A DNA stretch of 42,526 bases from Deltaproteobacteria bacterium (GTDB taxonomy: Bacteria; Desulfobacterota; Desulfobacteria; Desulfobacterales; QNYZ01). A model generated the notes under the pieces. It worked only from the letters and a program-made list of their open reading frames with translations, was not told where the DNA came from and searched no databases. A program made the position numbers and the translations under genes. The DNA is taken from positions 1 through 42,526 of the forward strand of contig QNYZ01000071.1 in the NCBI GenBank assembly GCA_003973265.1. Direction: 5' to 3'. Numbering within the stretch: the first letter of the stretch is position 1; every line of letters begins with the position of its first letter. This document shows positions 1-8,146 of this stretch, piece after piece.

Positions 1-236
<236 letters not shown>

Positions 237-373
237 CTTTTCCGCCCTCCCTTTTCGGTATTTTGCCGGTCTCATTGACCGAAATATCAAAAAACCGCCC
301 ATCCTTTATAAATTTGAATTATATTACCTGATCAACAAGATTGCTGTCACCACTGCCGTTTATATAGATCCAA

Positions 374-450
374 TGGAGCCCACGACCGGAATCGAACCGG
401 TGAACCTCTTCCTTACCAAGGAAGCGCTCTACCGACTGAGCTACGTGGGC
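374..450 (-). tRNA. thrT: tRNA-Thr(GGU)
   Basis: Folds as a full cloverleaf on the minus strand: acceptor GCCCACG/CGTGGGC, anticodon stem CTTCC/GGAAG, loop TTGGTAA with anticodon GGT, T-arm GGTTCGATTCC, and encoded CCA (374-376). It is the tRNA gene closest to tuf. Confidence 0.96.
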
Positions 451-527
451 ATGGATCGTTTTTTTGCGGTGATAATACGCCCAATTTTTTCAAAACACCG
501 AAAAATCGGACGGTAAAGAGATCGGTT

Positions 528-603
528 TGGAGCGGGAGACGAGGCTCGAACTCGCGACATTCAGCTTGGAAGGCTGAAGCTCTACCAACTGAGCTACTCC
601 CGC
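528..603 (-). tRNA. glyT: tRNA-Gly(UCC)
   Basis: Cloverleaf on the minus strand with acceptor GCGGGAG/CTCCCGC, anticodon stem TCAGC/GCTGA, loop CTTCCAA (anticodon TCC), T-loop GTTCGAGCC and encoded CCA. Third tRNA in transcription order. Confidence 0.96.
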
Positions 604-642
604 TCAACAAAAACAATGGACCTCCCCATCAAGGAACAAAAC

Positions 643-678
643 AGACACCCAAAATCTGGCAGATACCCAAAATCCGGG
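643..678. repeat. 18-bp imperfect tandem repeat in tRNA spacer
   Basis: AGACACCCAAAATCTGGC is followed directly by AGATACCCAAAATCCGGG (3 mismatches, period 18), in the spacer between tRNA-Gly and tRNA-Tyr. Its role is unknown; a duplicated processing site is only a guess. Confidence 0.7.
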
Positions 679-762
679 GCACATCAGCGATGAGAGGCTG
701 CGTAGTTACTCGATCTCGTTAATATGGTACGAAATCTCCTACATAAAGCCACAATTAAAGAT

Positions 763-847
763 TGGTGGTGGGGGGAGGATTTGAACCTCCGAAGGCGTCG
801 CCGACAGATTTACAGTCTGTTCCCTTTGACCACTCGGGAACCCCACC
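763..847 (-). tRNA. tyrU: tRNA-Tyr(GUA)
   Basis: 85-nt class II tRNA with a long variable arm. Acceptor GGTGGGG/CCCCACC, anticodon loop CTGTAAA (anticodon GTA), T-loop GGTTCAAATCC and encoded CCA at 763-765. Second tRNA in transcription order. Confidence 0.96.
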
Positions 848-892
848 AGAAAAATAATTACCACAACATACATTTTATAGCCATTTCGTACT

Positions 893-922
893 GAAACCAG
901 ATCGAAACCAGATCGAAACCAG
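893..922. repeat. 11-bp tandem repeat (2.7 copies)
   Basis: GAAACCAGATC occurs twice, followed by a partial copy GAAACCAG, in the spacer between tRNA-Tyr and tRNA-Thr(UGU) and ending 1 bp before the latter's CCA end. Confidence 0.7.
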
Positions 923-923
923 C

Positions 924-999
924 TGGAGCCAGCGAAGGGACTCGAACCCCCGACCCACTGATTACAAATCAGTAGCTCTACCAACTGAGCTACGCTGGC
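924..999 (-). tRNA. thrU: tRNA-Thr(UGU)
   Basis: First gene of the tRNA-tuf operon. Acceptor GCCAGCG/CGCTGGC, anticodon stem ACTGA/TCAGT, loop TTTGTAA (anticodon TGT), T-loop GGTTCGAGTCC, encoded CCA. Confidence 0.96.
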
Positions 1000-1057
1000 G
1001 CAGTTCATATACGCTTACACCTCACCGGTCAAGCGCATCTGTAGCACGAAACAATGT

Positions 1058-1086
1058 TATATAATACGTATTTTTTATCATTTCAA
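1058..1086 (-). promoter_or_regulatory. Sigma-70 promoter of the tRNA-tuf operon
   Basis: On the minus strand: TTGAAA (1081-1086), a 17-bp A/T-rich spacer, then TATATA (1058-1063). Transcription would start near 1051, about 50 nt before tRNA-Thr(UGU). It is the only convincing promoter upstream of this stable-RNA operon. Confidence 0.7.
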
Positions 1087-1191
1087 GGTTTTTTTTCAGA
1101 AAATGGTATTTTTTCTTTTATTTGAATTTTTCCAGATTATCTTCAGATTATCTTAGGCATCATCTGGTCCGTTAAAAAAATCGACATTCCC

Positions 1192-1240
1192 TTGACAGAA
1201 TGAGGCGCCATTGTGTAATCGTCTAACCATTATCGCCTCA
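1192..1240 (+). promoter_or_regulatory. Possible mltD promoter with flanking inverted repeat
   Basis: A consensus -35 TTGACA (1192-1197) is followed at 18 bp by a weak -10 (TAATCG). A 7-bp inverted repeat, TGAGGCG (1201-1207) and CGCCTCA (1234-1240), brackets the -10. It lies about 35 bp before the mltD start. The -10 is poor, so this is tentative. Confidence 0.3.
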
Positions 1241-1274
1241 TGGTGACCTAACTATAAACAGCGCGGTGACTTAA

Positions 1275-3239
1275 ATGAACTTATATTGTCTGAATTTTCC
1301 CTTAATTCGCAGAGGGATACCTGTTGTGGTGCTATCCTTATTTATGATGACCGGATTTCTGACAACCGGGTGCATGCAGCCGTTCAACAGATCCAAACCG
1401 GCTTTGCCGCCAGCCCGGACAAACACTCCGGCCGCTACCCAGAACACACCTGTATCTCCGGCCCCTGGGAATGAAGCCCCGCAGATAGCCGTAACGATAC
1501 CCGCTCCCCCCAATCCGACATCCCCCACCGGAAATCAAACAGCGGAGGATTCTATCCCGGCCGAGGGGGTCAACCCGGGCCTTTCTACACAGGCAGCCGC
1601 AACGCCGCCATCGACAGCCGATTTACAGGCTGCACTTCCCGATGCCGGCGTGACAGATACACCAAAACCGCCTGCGGGTACAGAAAAAAACCCCCAGGCG
1701 GTATTTGATGAAGCGCTTGACTATTGCAACCTCTCCCAGGATCTATGGGAAAAAGGCGAACTGAACGCGGCCCTGGATGCACTGGATCAGGCATATGCCC
1801 TCATTTTGCAGGATACGGACCAGCAGCCCAAATCCATCCAGCAGAAAGAAGATTTAAGATTTCTCATTTCCAAACGAATCCTTGAAATTTATGCCTCCCG
1901 CCGCATCGTTGTCAATGGCGACCACAAAGCCATTCCCATGGAAATCAACCCGTATATTCAGTCAGAGATCAATCGCTTTACGACCGGGTCTGAAGCGTCA
2001 TTCTTCAGAGCCGCCTACCAGCGTTCAGGCAAATATCGCCCCTATATCGTCGAGGAGATGAAAAAAGCCGGCTTACCTGAAGCGTTGTCATGGCTTCCGC
2101 TCATCGAAAGCGGATTTAAGGTCGATGCCCTCTCCAAGGCCCGTGCCCTGGGACTCTGGCAGTTTATCCCTTCCACCGGCTATAAATTCGGCCTCAGCCG
2201 CAACACCTATGTGGATGAACGGCTGAACCCGGCCAAGGCAACCCGGGCGGCCATTGCCTACCTCAAGGAGCTGCATCAGATTTTTGGTGACTGGGCAACG
2301 GTTCTGGCAGCCTACAATTGTGGTGAGGGTCGGGTACTTCGGGTTATTCGATCCCAAAATGTCAATTATTTAGATAATTTCTGGGATTTATACGCTCGAC
2401 TGCCCCGGGAAACCGCCCGCTATGTTCCCCGCTTTCTGGCCACGCTCAATATCGTTGAAAATCCTGAAAAATACGGACTCGGCCAGGTCATTTTTGATTC
2501 GCCGGACGAATTCGAGACGGTTTCGATATCGAAGCGAATTCATTTAAACCAGGCGGCCCGGGCAATCGGCGTGTCGCCGAAGACGCTGAAGGCACTGAAT
2601 CCGGAACTGCGCCGTCAGATCACGCCGCCAGAGCCCTATTCGCTGAAAGTCCCCATTGGCAAAGAAAGCGATCTCTTGACGGCCATCTCCACGATTCCAA
2701 CCTATCGCCCCCCCCGGCCGAAATATGTGTATCATCGGGTCCGAAGGGGTGAAACCGTATCGACCATCGCCAAGCGTTATCACACGTCCGTCAGTCGGAT
2801 TTCCCGGGCCAACCGGTTGAACCGGCGGTATACCATCCGGGTGGGGAAAAAACTGAAGATACCGGTCCGCGGATCCGTTATTCCCGTTGCCCGGTCCCGA
2901 AAAACCAAAAACCGCGTAACAGCCACCCGCCATAAGGTCCGCAAGGGCGATTCACTCTGGAATATTGCCCGTCGATACGGAACCACGGTTCGCAGGATTC
3001 AACGCCTGAACCGGTTGAAATCCACGTCACTTTCCGTAGGCCAGGTGCTGAAAATCGCCGGAAGAGCCAGACCGGCCGGCCCCAGCCGGAAAGAACTCAA
3101 ACATTACCAGGTGAGATCGGGTGACAGCCCCTATAAAATTGCCAGCCGGAATCAGATGAGCCTGGCGTCCTTTCTGCAGATCAACCGACTGACGCCCCGC
3201 AGTAAAATCTACCCCGGCCAGATGGTTTACGTTGAATAA
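1275..3239 (+). CDS. mltD: Membrane-bound lytic murein transglycosylase D with three LysM domains
   Basis: Predicted outer-membrane lipoprotein that cleaves peptidoglycan glycan strands without hydrolysis. Residues 1-34 form a lipoprotein signal with lipobox LTTGC. Residues about 35-130 are a Pro/Ala/Thr-rich linker. The SLT domain (about 250-350) holds LPLIESGF with the catalytic Glu at 278, then ALGLWQFIP and AYNCGEGRV. Three LysM repeats follow (about 485-530, 550-595 and 610-654; each opens V-R-x-G-[ED]), as in MltD. At 654 residues it is longer than E. coli MltD (about 450) because of the linker and the third LysM. No strong Shine-Dalgarno precedes the ATG. Its 3' end overlaps the convergent cooC by 13 bp. 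Confidence 0.93.
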   Translation: MNLYCLNFPLIRRGIPVVVLSLFMMTGFLTTGCMQPFNRSKPALPPARTNTPAATQNTPVSPAPGNEAPQIAVTIPAPPNPTSPTGNQTAEDSIPAEGVNPGLSTQAAATPPSTADLQAALPDAGVTDTPKPPAGTEKNPQAVFDEALDYCNLSQDLWEKGELNAALDALDQAYALILQDTDQQPKSIQQKEDLRFLISKRILEIYASRRIVVNGDHKAIPMEINPYIQSEINRFTTGSEASFFRAAYQRSGKYRPYIVEEMKKAGLPEALSWLPLIESGFKVDALSKARALGLWQFIPSTGYKFGLSRNTYVDERLNPAKATRAAIAYLKELHQIFGDWATVLAAYNCGEGRVLRVIRSQNVNYLDNFWDLYARLPRETARYVPRFLATLNIVENPEKYGLGQVIFDSPDEFETVSISKRIHLNQAARAIGVSPKTLKALNPELRRQITPPEPYSLKVPIGKESDLLTAISTIPTYRPPRPKYVYHRVRRGETVSTIAKRYHTSVSRISRANRLNRRYTIRVGKKLKIPVRGSVIPVARSRKTKNRVTATRHKVRKGDSLWNIARRYGTTVRRIQRLNRLKSTSLSVGQVLKIAGRARPAGPSRKELKHYQVRSGDSPYKIASRNQMSLASFLQINRLTPRSKIYPGQMVYVE

Positions 3240-3991
3240 AGGTTATCAATAAACCCACGGATGATTTCGTTACTTTTACCGGCCACGTCATAGGGAGACA
3301 TTCCGTTTAAGTCTGCTTCAATCAGCGCATCGTCGTAAGGGATGAATCCCAGAAAGCGAAACCCGTCCAGGTGTTTCCGAAGAAAGGCTTCGTCCCGATC
3401 CCCCCGGATTTTATTGCCGATCACGGCGATCTTTGTCAATCCGATCTCAGCGGCCAGGTCACGGATATGGCCGGCCGTATCGATACTCCGGCGACCCGGC
3501 TCAACCACCACCAGGAGCTGATCAACCGCACTGGCGGTGGCCCGGCCCAAATGTTCGATACCGGCTTCCATGTCCATGATGACCACTTCATCACGCGAAA
3601 GAACCACATGCATCACCAGTGCCCGCAACAACGTACTTTCAGGACAGATACATCCGCTGCCGCCCTTTTTAACGCCACCCAGACGCATCAGTTTGATCTT
3701 GCCCAGGCGCGCGGATAATGCATCGGGAAGATCGTCCACCTTGGGGTTCAGTTTAAAAAATCCGCCCACCGTTCCCGGTTTTGCTTCGGTCCGCTCAAAC
3801 ACCAGTTCTTTCATGTCGGCAATCGGTACGATACGATCGGCATCGGCAATCCCCACGGCAGCGGCCAGGTTGGCATCCGGGTCGGCATCAATGGCCAGCA
3901 CGCTTTTTCCCATTTCATCAAGGGTTCGAATGAGCAGTGCCGAAAACGTGGTCTTTCCGACGCCCCCCTTTCCACTCACAGCTATTTTCAT
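3227..3991 (-). CDS. cooC: CooC-type ATPase for CO dehydrogenase nickel-centre maturation
   Basis: SIMIBI/MinD-family P-loop ATPase of the CooC/AcsF group, which helps load nickel into the C-cluster of CO dehydrogenase or CODH/acetyl-CoA synthase. The N-terminus has the deviant Walker A GKGGVGKTT with the signature Lys. A conserved C-x-C (Cys114, Cys116, in GSGCICPE), which binds metal at the CooC dimer interface, and VIMDMEAGIEHLGR around Walker B complete the signature. 254 residues, normal for CooC. No CODH, ACS or cooJ/T gene is present in the window, so its client enzyme is elsewhere. The 28-bp tandem repeat upstream may be its control region. Confidence 0.88.
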   Translation of the reverse strand: MKIAVSGKGGVGKTTFSALLIRTLDEMGKSVLAIDADPDANLAAAVGIADADRIVPIADMKELVFERTEAKPGTVGGFFKLNPKVDDLPDALSARLGKIKLMRLGGVKKGGSGCICPESTLLRALVMHVVLSRDEVVIMDMEAGIEHLGRATASAVDQLLVVVEPGRRSIDTAGHIRDLAAEIGLTKIAVIGNKIRGDRDEAFLRKHLDGFRFLGFIPYDDALIEADLNGMSPYDVAGKSNEIIRGFIDNLYST

Positions 3992-4014
3992 GGCGACCTC
4001 TTATATTGCTGAAT

Positions 4015-4070
4015 TGAGTTATTTTCCGCAAAATCACTTGTATGAGTTATTTTCCGCAAAATCACTTGTA
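4015..4070. repeat. Perfect 28-bp tandem duplication upstream of cooC
   Basis: Two identical 28-bp units lie head to tail (4015-4042 and 4043-4070), 24 bp before the cooC start. Each contains the dyad ATTTT-CCGC-AAAAT. The rest of the gap up to 4312 holds no gene, only the 15-bp repeats described next. Confidence 0.85.
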
Positions 4071-4210
4071 TAAGGTTTAATGGTGATGTCAATAGAACAT
4101 AATACATGAAAGCCGGGGAACAAGGAAATTAAAAAACGATTTTACACCTGGTGCAGGGATGTGGTATGCGGCTTTGCATATAACAAACGCGGATCTCACC
4201 CGTCCATACC

Positions 4211-4280
4211 GAACCTGACCGGATGAAACCTGGCCGGATCGAACCTGAGCGGATCGAACCTGAGCGGATCGAACCTGGCG
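4211..4280. repeat. 15-bp tandem repeats upstream of the U32 gene
   Basis: About 4.7 copies of GAACCTGAGCGGATC. The two central units (4241-4255, 4256-4270) are identical and the outer ones diverged. The array ends 33 bp before the GTG start of the U32 gene. Sequence is too short and direct for CRISPR. Confidence 0.75.
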
Positions 4281-4312
4281 TTTTCCTTAATCCGAATTTC
4301 CGGTGAATTCAA

Positions 4313-6310
4313 GTGACCCAAACGACAGCCAAAACCCCTTTCACACCCGCCATCCTGGCTCCGGCCGGCAACACCAGGTCCTTTTTAGCCGCTCTGGCGG
4401 CCGATGCCGATGCCATTTATTGCGGACTTCAACAATATTCGGCACGAATGATGGCCAAAAATTTCACCATAAAAACCCTCCGGCCGCTGGTGGATCTGGC
4501 CCATGAACAATCTACCCGCGTTTACATTGCCATCAACAGCCTCCTCAAGCCGGAAGACCTGTCCCCCACCCTTTCGATGGTTGAACAACTGGCGCGACAG
4601 GTGCAGCCGGATGCGTTGATTGTTCAGGATCTGGCCATGGTCAACCTGGTCCGCCAGGCCGGTTTTCCCGGAGGGGTCCATTTATCAACCCTGGCCAATG
4701 CCAGTTTTCCGGCAGCGCTGTCACTGCTTCCCCGACATCTTGGGATCAACCGGGTGGTGATCCCCCGGGAGCTCAATATTGATGAAATCAAACAGATGGC
4801 CGAGGCCTGTCCGCCGGGCCTTGACCTGGAAGTCTTTATTCACGGTGCGCTTTGTTATGCTGTTTCCGGCCGCTGTTACTGGAGCAGCTTTCTGGGCGGT
4901 AAAAGCGGGCTGCGCGGCCGTTGCGTCCAGCCCTGCCGACGGGTCTTTTCCCAGGCCGGAAAGCAGGAGCGATTTTTTGCCTGTCGGGATCTGAGCCTGG
5001 ATGTTCTCGTTAAGGTATTAAAGCCCATTGAACGGATAAAAACCTGGAAAATCGAGGGCCGCAAAAAAAGCCCGCATTATGTTTACTATACGGTGACCGC
5101 CTATCGCATGCTCCGGGATGAGGGAACCGATGCCCGGGTCCGCCGTTCGGCCGTTCAGCTCCTTGAACGGGCACTGGGGCGACCGGGCACCCACTATCAT
5201 TTTCTCCCCCAGCGACTTCGGAATCCCATTAACCTTGAAAGCCGTACCGGGTCGGGGTTGATGGTCGGCAGCATCAAAGGCCCAAACCACCATCCTTACA
5301 TTCAACTTCGGGAAACGCTTTTCCCCAACGACTATCTCCGCATCGGATATGAAGACCAGCCCTGGCACCGTCGGGTCCGGGTCAACCGCTCCGTGCCCAA
5401 AGGCGGTCAGTTCCCCCTCAAACCTGCTGCTGGAAAAGCGCCGCCCCGGGGCACAGCGGTTTTTTTAACCGATCGCCAGGAGCCGGCACTTGGAAAAATG
5501 ATCGATGCGCTGGAACAACGGCTGAATCCGCCCGAGCGTCTTGCATCCCGTCCATCGATCCAGCTGCTGGCACTTCCCCGCCCATGTGAAAAACCGGGAA
5601 AACTGACAGAACTACACGTATCAAGGACTCTGGGCAAAAAAGACCTGACCCCGGGCACCGGCATCTGGATTTCGCCGGGCCTGGCATCCCGCCTGCCCCG
5701 TCGCCGGGTTCCCGACTTATGGTTCTGGATGCCGCCGGTCATCTGGCCGCAAACCGAAGCAACCATCCGCCGGCGCGTTGAACAGATCATCGCACGGGGG
5801 GGGCAAAAATTCGTTTTGAACGCCCCCTGGCAGACGGCTTTTTTCTCCACCCGTTTTTCTTCCGGCCAAAAGCCCGTTTTGTGGGCCGGCCCCTTCTGCA
5901 ACCTGGCCAATTCCCTGGCCATCCAGGTGGCGGCCGATCTTGGATTCCATGGTGCGGTGGTGAGTCCGGAACTGGATAAAAACGCCTGCCTGGCCCTGCC
6001 CGGTCAAAGCCCGCTGCCGCTGGGGATTGTCGTTTCCGGTCACTGGCCCCTCTGTCTTTCCCGGATCGTTTCCGACGAATTGAAGACGGACCGACCCTTT
6101 ACCAGTCCCAAGCGGGAGGCTGCCTGGGTAACCCGCCATGATGATACGTACTGGCTGTACCCCAACTGGCGAATCAACCTGGGTGCCCAGAGACAAACCC
6201 TGGTCAGGGCCGGGTATACGCTACTGGTTCACATGGCCGATTCCAGGCCGCAAGGTGTCCAGATGAAAGAACGTCCCGGATTGTGGAACTGGTCCATGGG
6301 ATTGAAATAG
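4313..6310 (+). CDS. U32 family protein (peptidase-like, RlhA/TrhP class)
   Basis: Member of the U32 family. Characterised relatives RlhA and TrhP hydroxylate rRNA or tRNA cytidine/uridine, rather than acting as peptidases. The N-terminal TIM-barrel part begins PAILAPAGN and continues AIYCGLQQYSAR. The family signature EVFIHGALCYAVSGRCYWSS...RGRCVQPCRR (about residues 180-215) carries four Cys spaced C-x6-C-x15-C-x3-C that can bind an Fe-S cluster. At 665 residues it is close to RlhA (about 650), but the C-terminal half is divergent, so the exact substrate cannot be assigned. The start is GTG; no ATG exists in frame near the conserved start. Confidence 0.85.
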   Translation: MTQTTAKTPFTPAILAPAGNTRSFLAALAADADAIYCGLQQYSARMMAKNFTIKTLRPLVDLAHEQSTRVYIAINSLLKPEDLSPTLSMVEQLARQVQPDALIVQDLAMVNLVRQAGFPGGVHLSTLANASFPAALSLLPRHLGINRVVIPRELNIDEIKQMAEACPPGLDLEVFIHGALCYAVSGRCYWSSFLGGKSGLRGRCVQPCRRVFSQAGKQERFFACRDLSLDVLVKVLKPIERIKTWKIEGRKKSPHYVYYTVTAYRMLRDEGTDARVRRSAVQLLERALGRPGTHYHFLPQRLRNPINLESRTGSGLMVGSIKGPNHHPYIQLRETLFPNDYLRIGYEDQPWHRRVRVNRSVPKGGQFPLKPAAGKAPPRGTAVFLTDRQEPALGKMIDALEQRLNPPERLASRPSIQLLALPRPCEKPGKLTELHVSRTLGKKDLTPGTGIWISPGLASRLPRRRVPDLWFWMPPVIWPQTEATIRRRVEQIIARGGQKFVLNAPWQTAFFSTRFSSGQKPVLWAGPFCNLANSLAIQVAADLGFHGAVVSPELDKNACLALPGQSPLPLGIVVSGHWPLCLSRIVSDELKTDRPFTSPKREAAWVTRHDDTYWLYPNWRINLGAQRQTLVRAGYTLLVHMADSRPQGVQMKERPGLWNWSMGLK

Positions 6311-6441
6311 GCCGATCAAACCGGACCGGCCTGGACCGGGGCCAGCAGCTCTGCCCCGACCTGTTGGATTTCACACGCGAAGGATCAGATCCCGGGGACT
6401 GGCCGTTGAACGATGCACTCTCAGCCGTAGGCGCTGGCGGC

Positions 6442-6924
6442 TCAGCCAACAATATACGTTCCCGTTCCCACGGCAATCAGCAGATCCTGATCGTTGTGCA
6501 TTTCCATCCGCATTACCGCCACTTTACGCCCGGCCCGAAGGATATGACTCTGGGCATGGAAGTATTCCCCCCGGCCCGGGCGAAGGTAATCCACCCGAAG
6601 GTCGATCGTGCCGATCCGGGATAATCGTCCGGTCATCTCTTCTCTGGGCGCATCGGCCATTCGATTCAGCACCCCCACCGAGGCCAGCATCCCGCCCGTG
6701 GCATCCAGAACAGCGGAAATAACACCGCCGTGAAGGATTCCCTGAATATAATTTCCCACCAGGTCATTCCTCATATCAATCCGAACCAGGGCACGCGTAA
6801 GTTCCAGTGTCTTGACCTGAATCCCCAGAATTCGATTAAACGGAATCCGCTCTTCGTACACTTTAATGGCCATATCAATCAACGGCTGGATATCCGCTTT
6901 CTGTCCATTTTGCATGTGTCCCAC
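6442..6924 (-). CDS. yigI: YigI-type hotdog-fold acyl-CoA thioesterase
   Basis: Single hotdog-fold thioesterase of the PaaI/YigI group, expected to hydrolyse acyl-CoA in the cytoplasm. Recognisable blocks are PFNRILGIQV, the active-site helix ILHGGVISAVLDATGG and LSRIGTIDLRVDYLRPGRGE, which match E. coli YigI closely along the chain (160 versus about 155 residues). The ORF opens with GTG at 6924; an ATG at 6915 gives a three-residue shorter protein and may be the true start. It lies just downstream of the HxlR gene on the same strand (gap 21 bp), so the two probably form one transcript. Confidence 0.85.
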   Translation of the reverse strand: MGHMQNGQKADIQPLIDMAIKVYEERIPFNRILGIQVKTLELTRALVRIDMRNDLVGNYIQGILHGGVISAVLDATGGMLASVGVLNRMADAPREEMTGRLSRIGTIDLRVDYLRPGRGEYFHAQSHILRAGRKVAVMRMEMHNDQDLLIAVGTGTYIVG

Positions 6925-6945
6925 TCATTTATTGATTATTCTCGT

Positions 6946-7272
6946 CTACGGATTACATTCATCAGGAGAATATCGTTCTCCCCATTGGTGCATGGCTTCC
7001 AGAACCAACTCCAGGCTTTTCCCGCTTTTCGTAAGGGAATATTCAACCTTGGGCGGCACCTGGGCATACACTTTCCGGCGGATCAGCCGGTCCTTTTCCA
7101 TTTGACGAAGCTGCTGGGTTAACATTTTCTGGCTGATCCCCGCAATCCCCCTGAACAATTCTCCAAATCTTTTGGTGCCGGTTAACAACTCCCGGATAAT
7201 CAATACTTTCCATTTGCTGCCGATCAATTGAAGCGTTGTTTCAACCGGACAATGACTTTTTATGCCCCCCAT
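6946..7272 (-). CDS. HxlR family winged-helix regulator
   Basis: Small MarR-like winged-helix DNA-binding protein of the HxlR family, which includes redox- and quinone-sensing YodB and CatR. The diagnostic block CPVETTLQLIGSKWKVLIIR opens with the conserved Cys8, often the redox sensor. The recognition helix region is ISQKMLTQQLRQME and the C-terminus has the usual PPKVEYSLTKSGKSL wing. It is divergent from a flavodoxin-family gene, the usual HxlR arrangement, and probably controls that gene and itself through the shared 140-bp intergenic region. Confidence 0.93.
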   Translation of the reverse strand: MGGIKSHCPVETTLQLIGSKWKVLIIRELLTGTKRFGELFRGIAGISQKMLTQQLRQMEKDRLIRRKVYAQVPPKVEYSLTKSGKSLELVLEAMHQWGERYSPDECNP

Positions 7273-7307
7273 TTAGCCCTCTATCTATTCATTAGTTTCC
7301 AGTTGGT

Positions 7308-7334
7308 AAGTATATGACAAAAAGGTGCCTACTT
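7308..7334. promoter_or_regulatory. Candidate HxlR operator in the divergent intergenic region
   Basis: AAGTA (7308-7312) and TACTT (7330-7334) form an inverted pair with a 17-bp gap, midway between the two divergent genes. HxlR/YodB proteins recognise TACT/AGTA-type dyads, which is the basis for this call. No clear -35/-10 pair was resolved here. Confidence 0.4.
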
Positions 7335-7412
7335 GCGAAATGAAAGTTATCGTATTATTTTTATCAAGTCAATAGAGAGCAAACAGATGCCTTGAAAAAA
7401 GGAGAAAAAATC

Positions 7413-8012
7413 ATGGGAAAAGTAACGGTTGTTTATCACAGTGGATTTGGACATACCAGGTTGCAGGCAGAGGCCGTGCACCGGGGCGCCGCCGGTGTTG
7501 ACGGCGTGACAGCGGATATCCTGACCACCGGGGAAGCCATTGAAAAACTGGACCAGCTCGATGCCGCGGATGCGATTATCTTCGGTTGCCCTACGTATAT
7601 GGGGAACATATCAGCAGAGATGAAGCGATTTCTGGAAGAGGCGGTGAAAAAGTGGTTTACCCGGTCGTGGAAAGACAAAGTGGCCGGGGCATTTACCAAC
7701 TCCGGTTCTTTTTCAGGAGATAAGCTCAACACCCTCTTTGGCCTGGTGGTCAATGCCATGCAGCACGGGATGATTTTTGTCGGGACCGGCATGTTCCCGT
7801 CGGCCAATGATCCCGATGCAATGAACTCGACCGAAGGCCCGGGCCCGGATGCCCATAACCGGGTCGGCTCGTTTATCGGCCCCATGTCGGCCAGCTTCCA
7901 GGTAGACCCGCCGGCCTCTCCCGCCAAAGGCGATATCGAGACCGCCGAAGCGTATGGGCAACGCGTGGCCGAAATCACGTTGCAACTGGTTCGGGGGCGG
8001 AAGGCGGCCTAG
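7413..8012 (+). CDS. WrbA-like flavodoxin-family NAD(P)H:quinone oxidoreductase
   Basis: FMN-binding flavodoxin-fold protein, likely a quinone-reducing or flavin-dependent redox enzyme. The FMN phosphate loop is YHSGFGHTRLQ (near residue 9). FGCPTYMGNISAEMKRFL (about 56-74) and GAFTNSGS, which contact the flavin, follow. 199 residues matches WrbA-type proteins. The ATG at 7413 is preferred because GGAG lies 9 nt upstream; the longer form from 7392 has no ribosome site. The gene sits divergent from an HxlR repressor, which suggests induction by electrophiles or quinones. Confidence 0.9.
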   Translation: MGKVTVVYHSGFGHTRLQAEAVHRGAAGVDGVTADILTTGEAIEKLDQLDAADAIIFGCPTYMGNISAEMKRFLEEAVKKWFTRSWKDKVAGAFTNSGSFSGDKLNTLFGLVVNAMQHGMIFVGTGMFPSANDPDAMNSTEGPGPDAHNRVGSFIGPMSASFQVDPPASPAKGDIETAEAYGQRVAEITLQLVRGRKAA

Positions 8013-8037
8013 GGGATTCCCTGGTTGCAACGGTGCC

Positions 8038-8104
8038 GGGGTTATCGGGTTGCCTGGGTTATTGGGTTACTTGGGTTATTCGGTTGCTTGGGTTATCGGG
8101 CTTG
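8038..8104. repeat. G/T-rich 8-9-nt minisatellite (copy 1)
   Basis: About eight imperfect units of the type GGGTTATT/GGGTTACTT on the plus strand between the flavodoxin and rubrerythrin genes. Runs of three G recur every 8-9 nt, so the strand could form a G-quadruplex. The ORFs through it are low-complexity shadows. Confidence 0.75.
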
Positions 8105-8146
8105 TTGAGATTGTTGAAGCGCAGGTGGTGGCCCCGGCAACCCGGT

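Noticed and set aside
4015..4280. Direct repeats as a possible CRISPR array
   Set aside because: Units are contiguous without spacers and there are no cas genes.
5407..5922. 171-codon antisense ORF inside the U32 gene
   Set aside because: Shadow frame in GC-rich coding DNA; no ribosome site.
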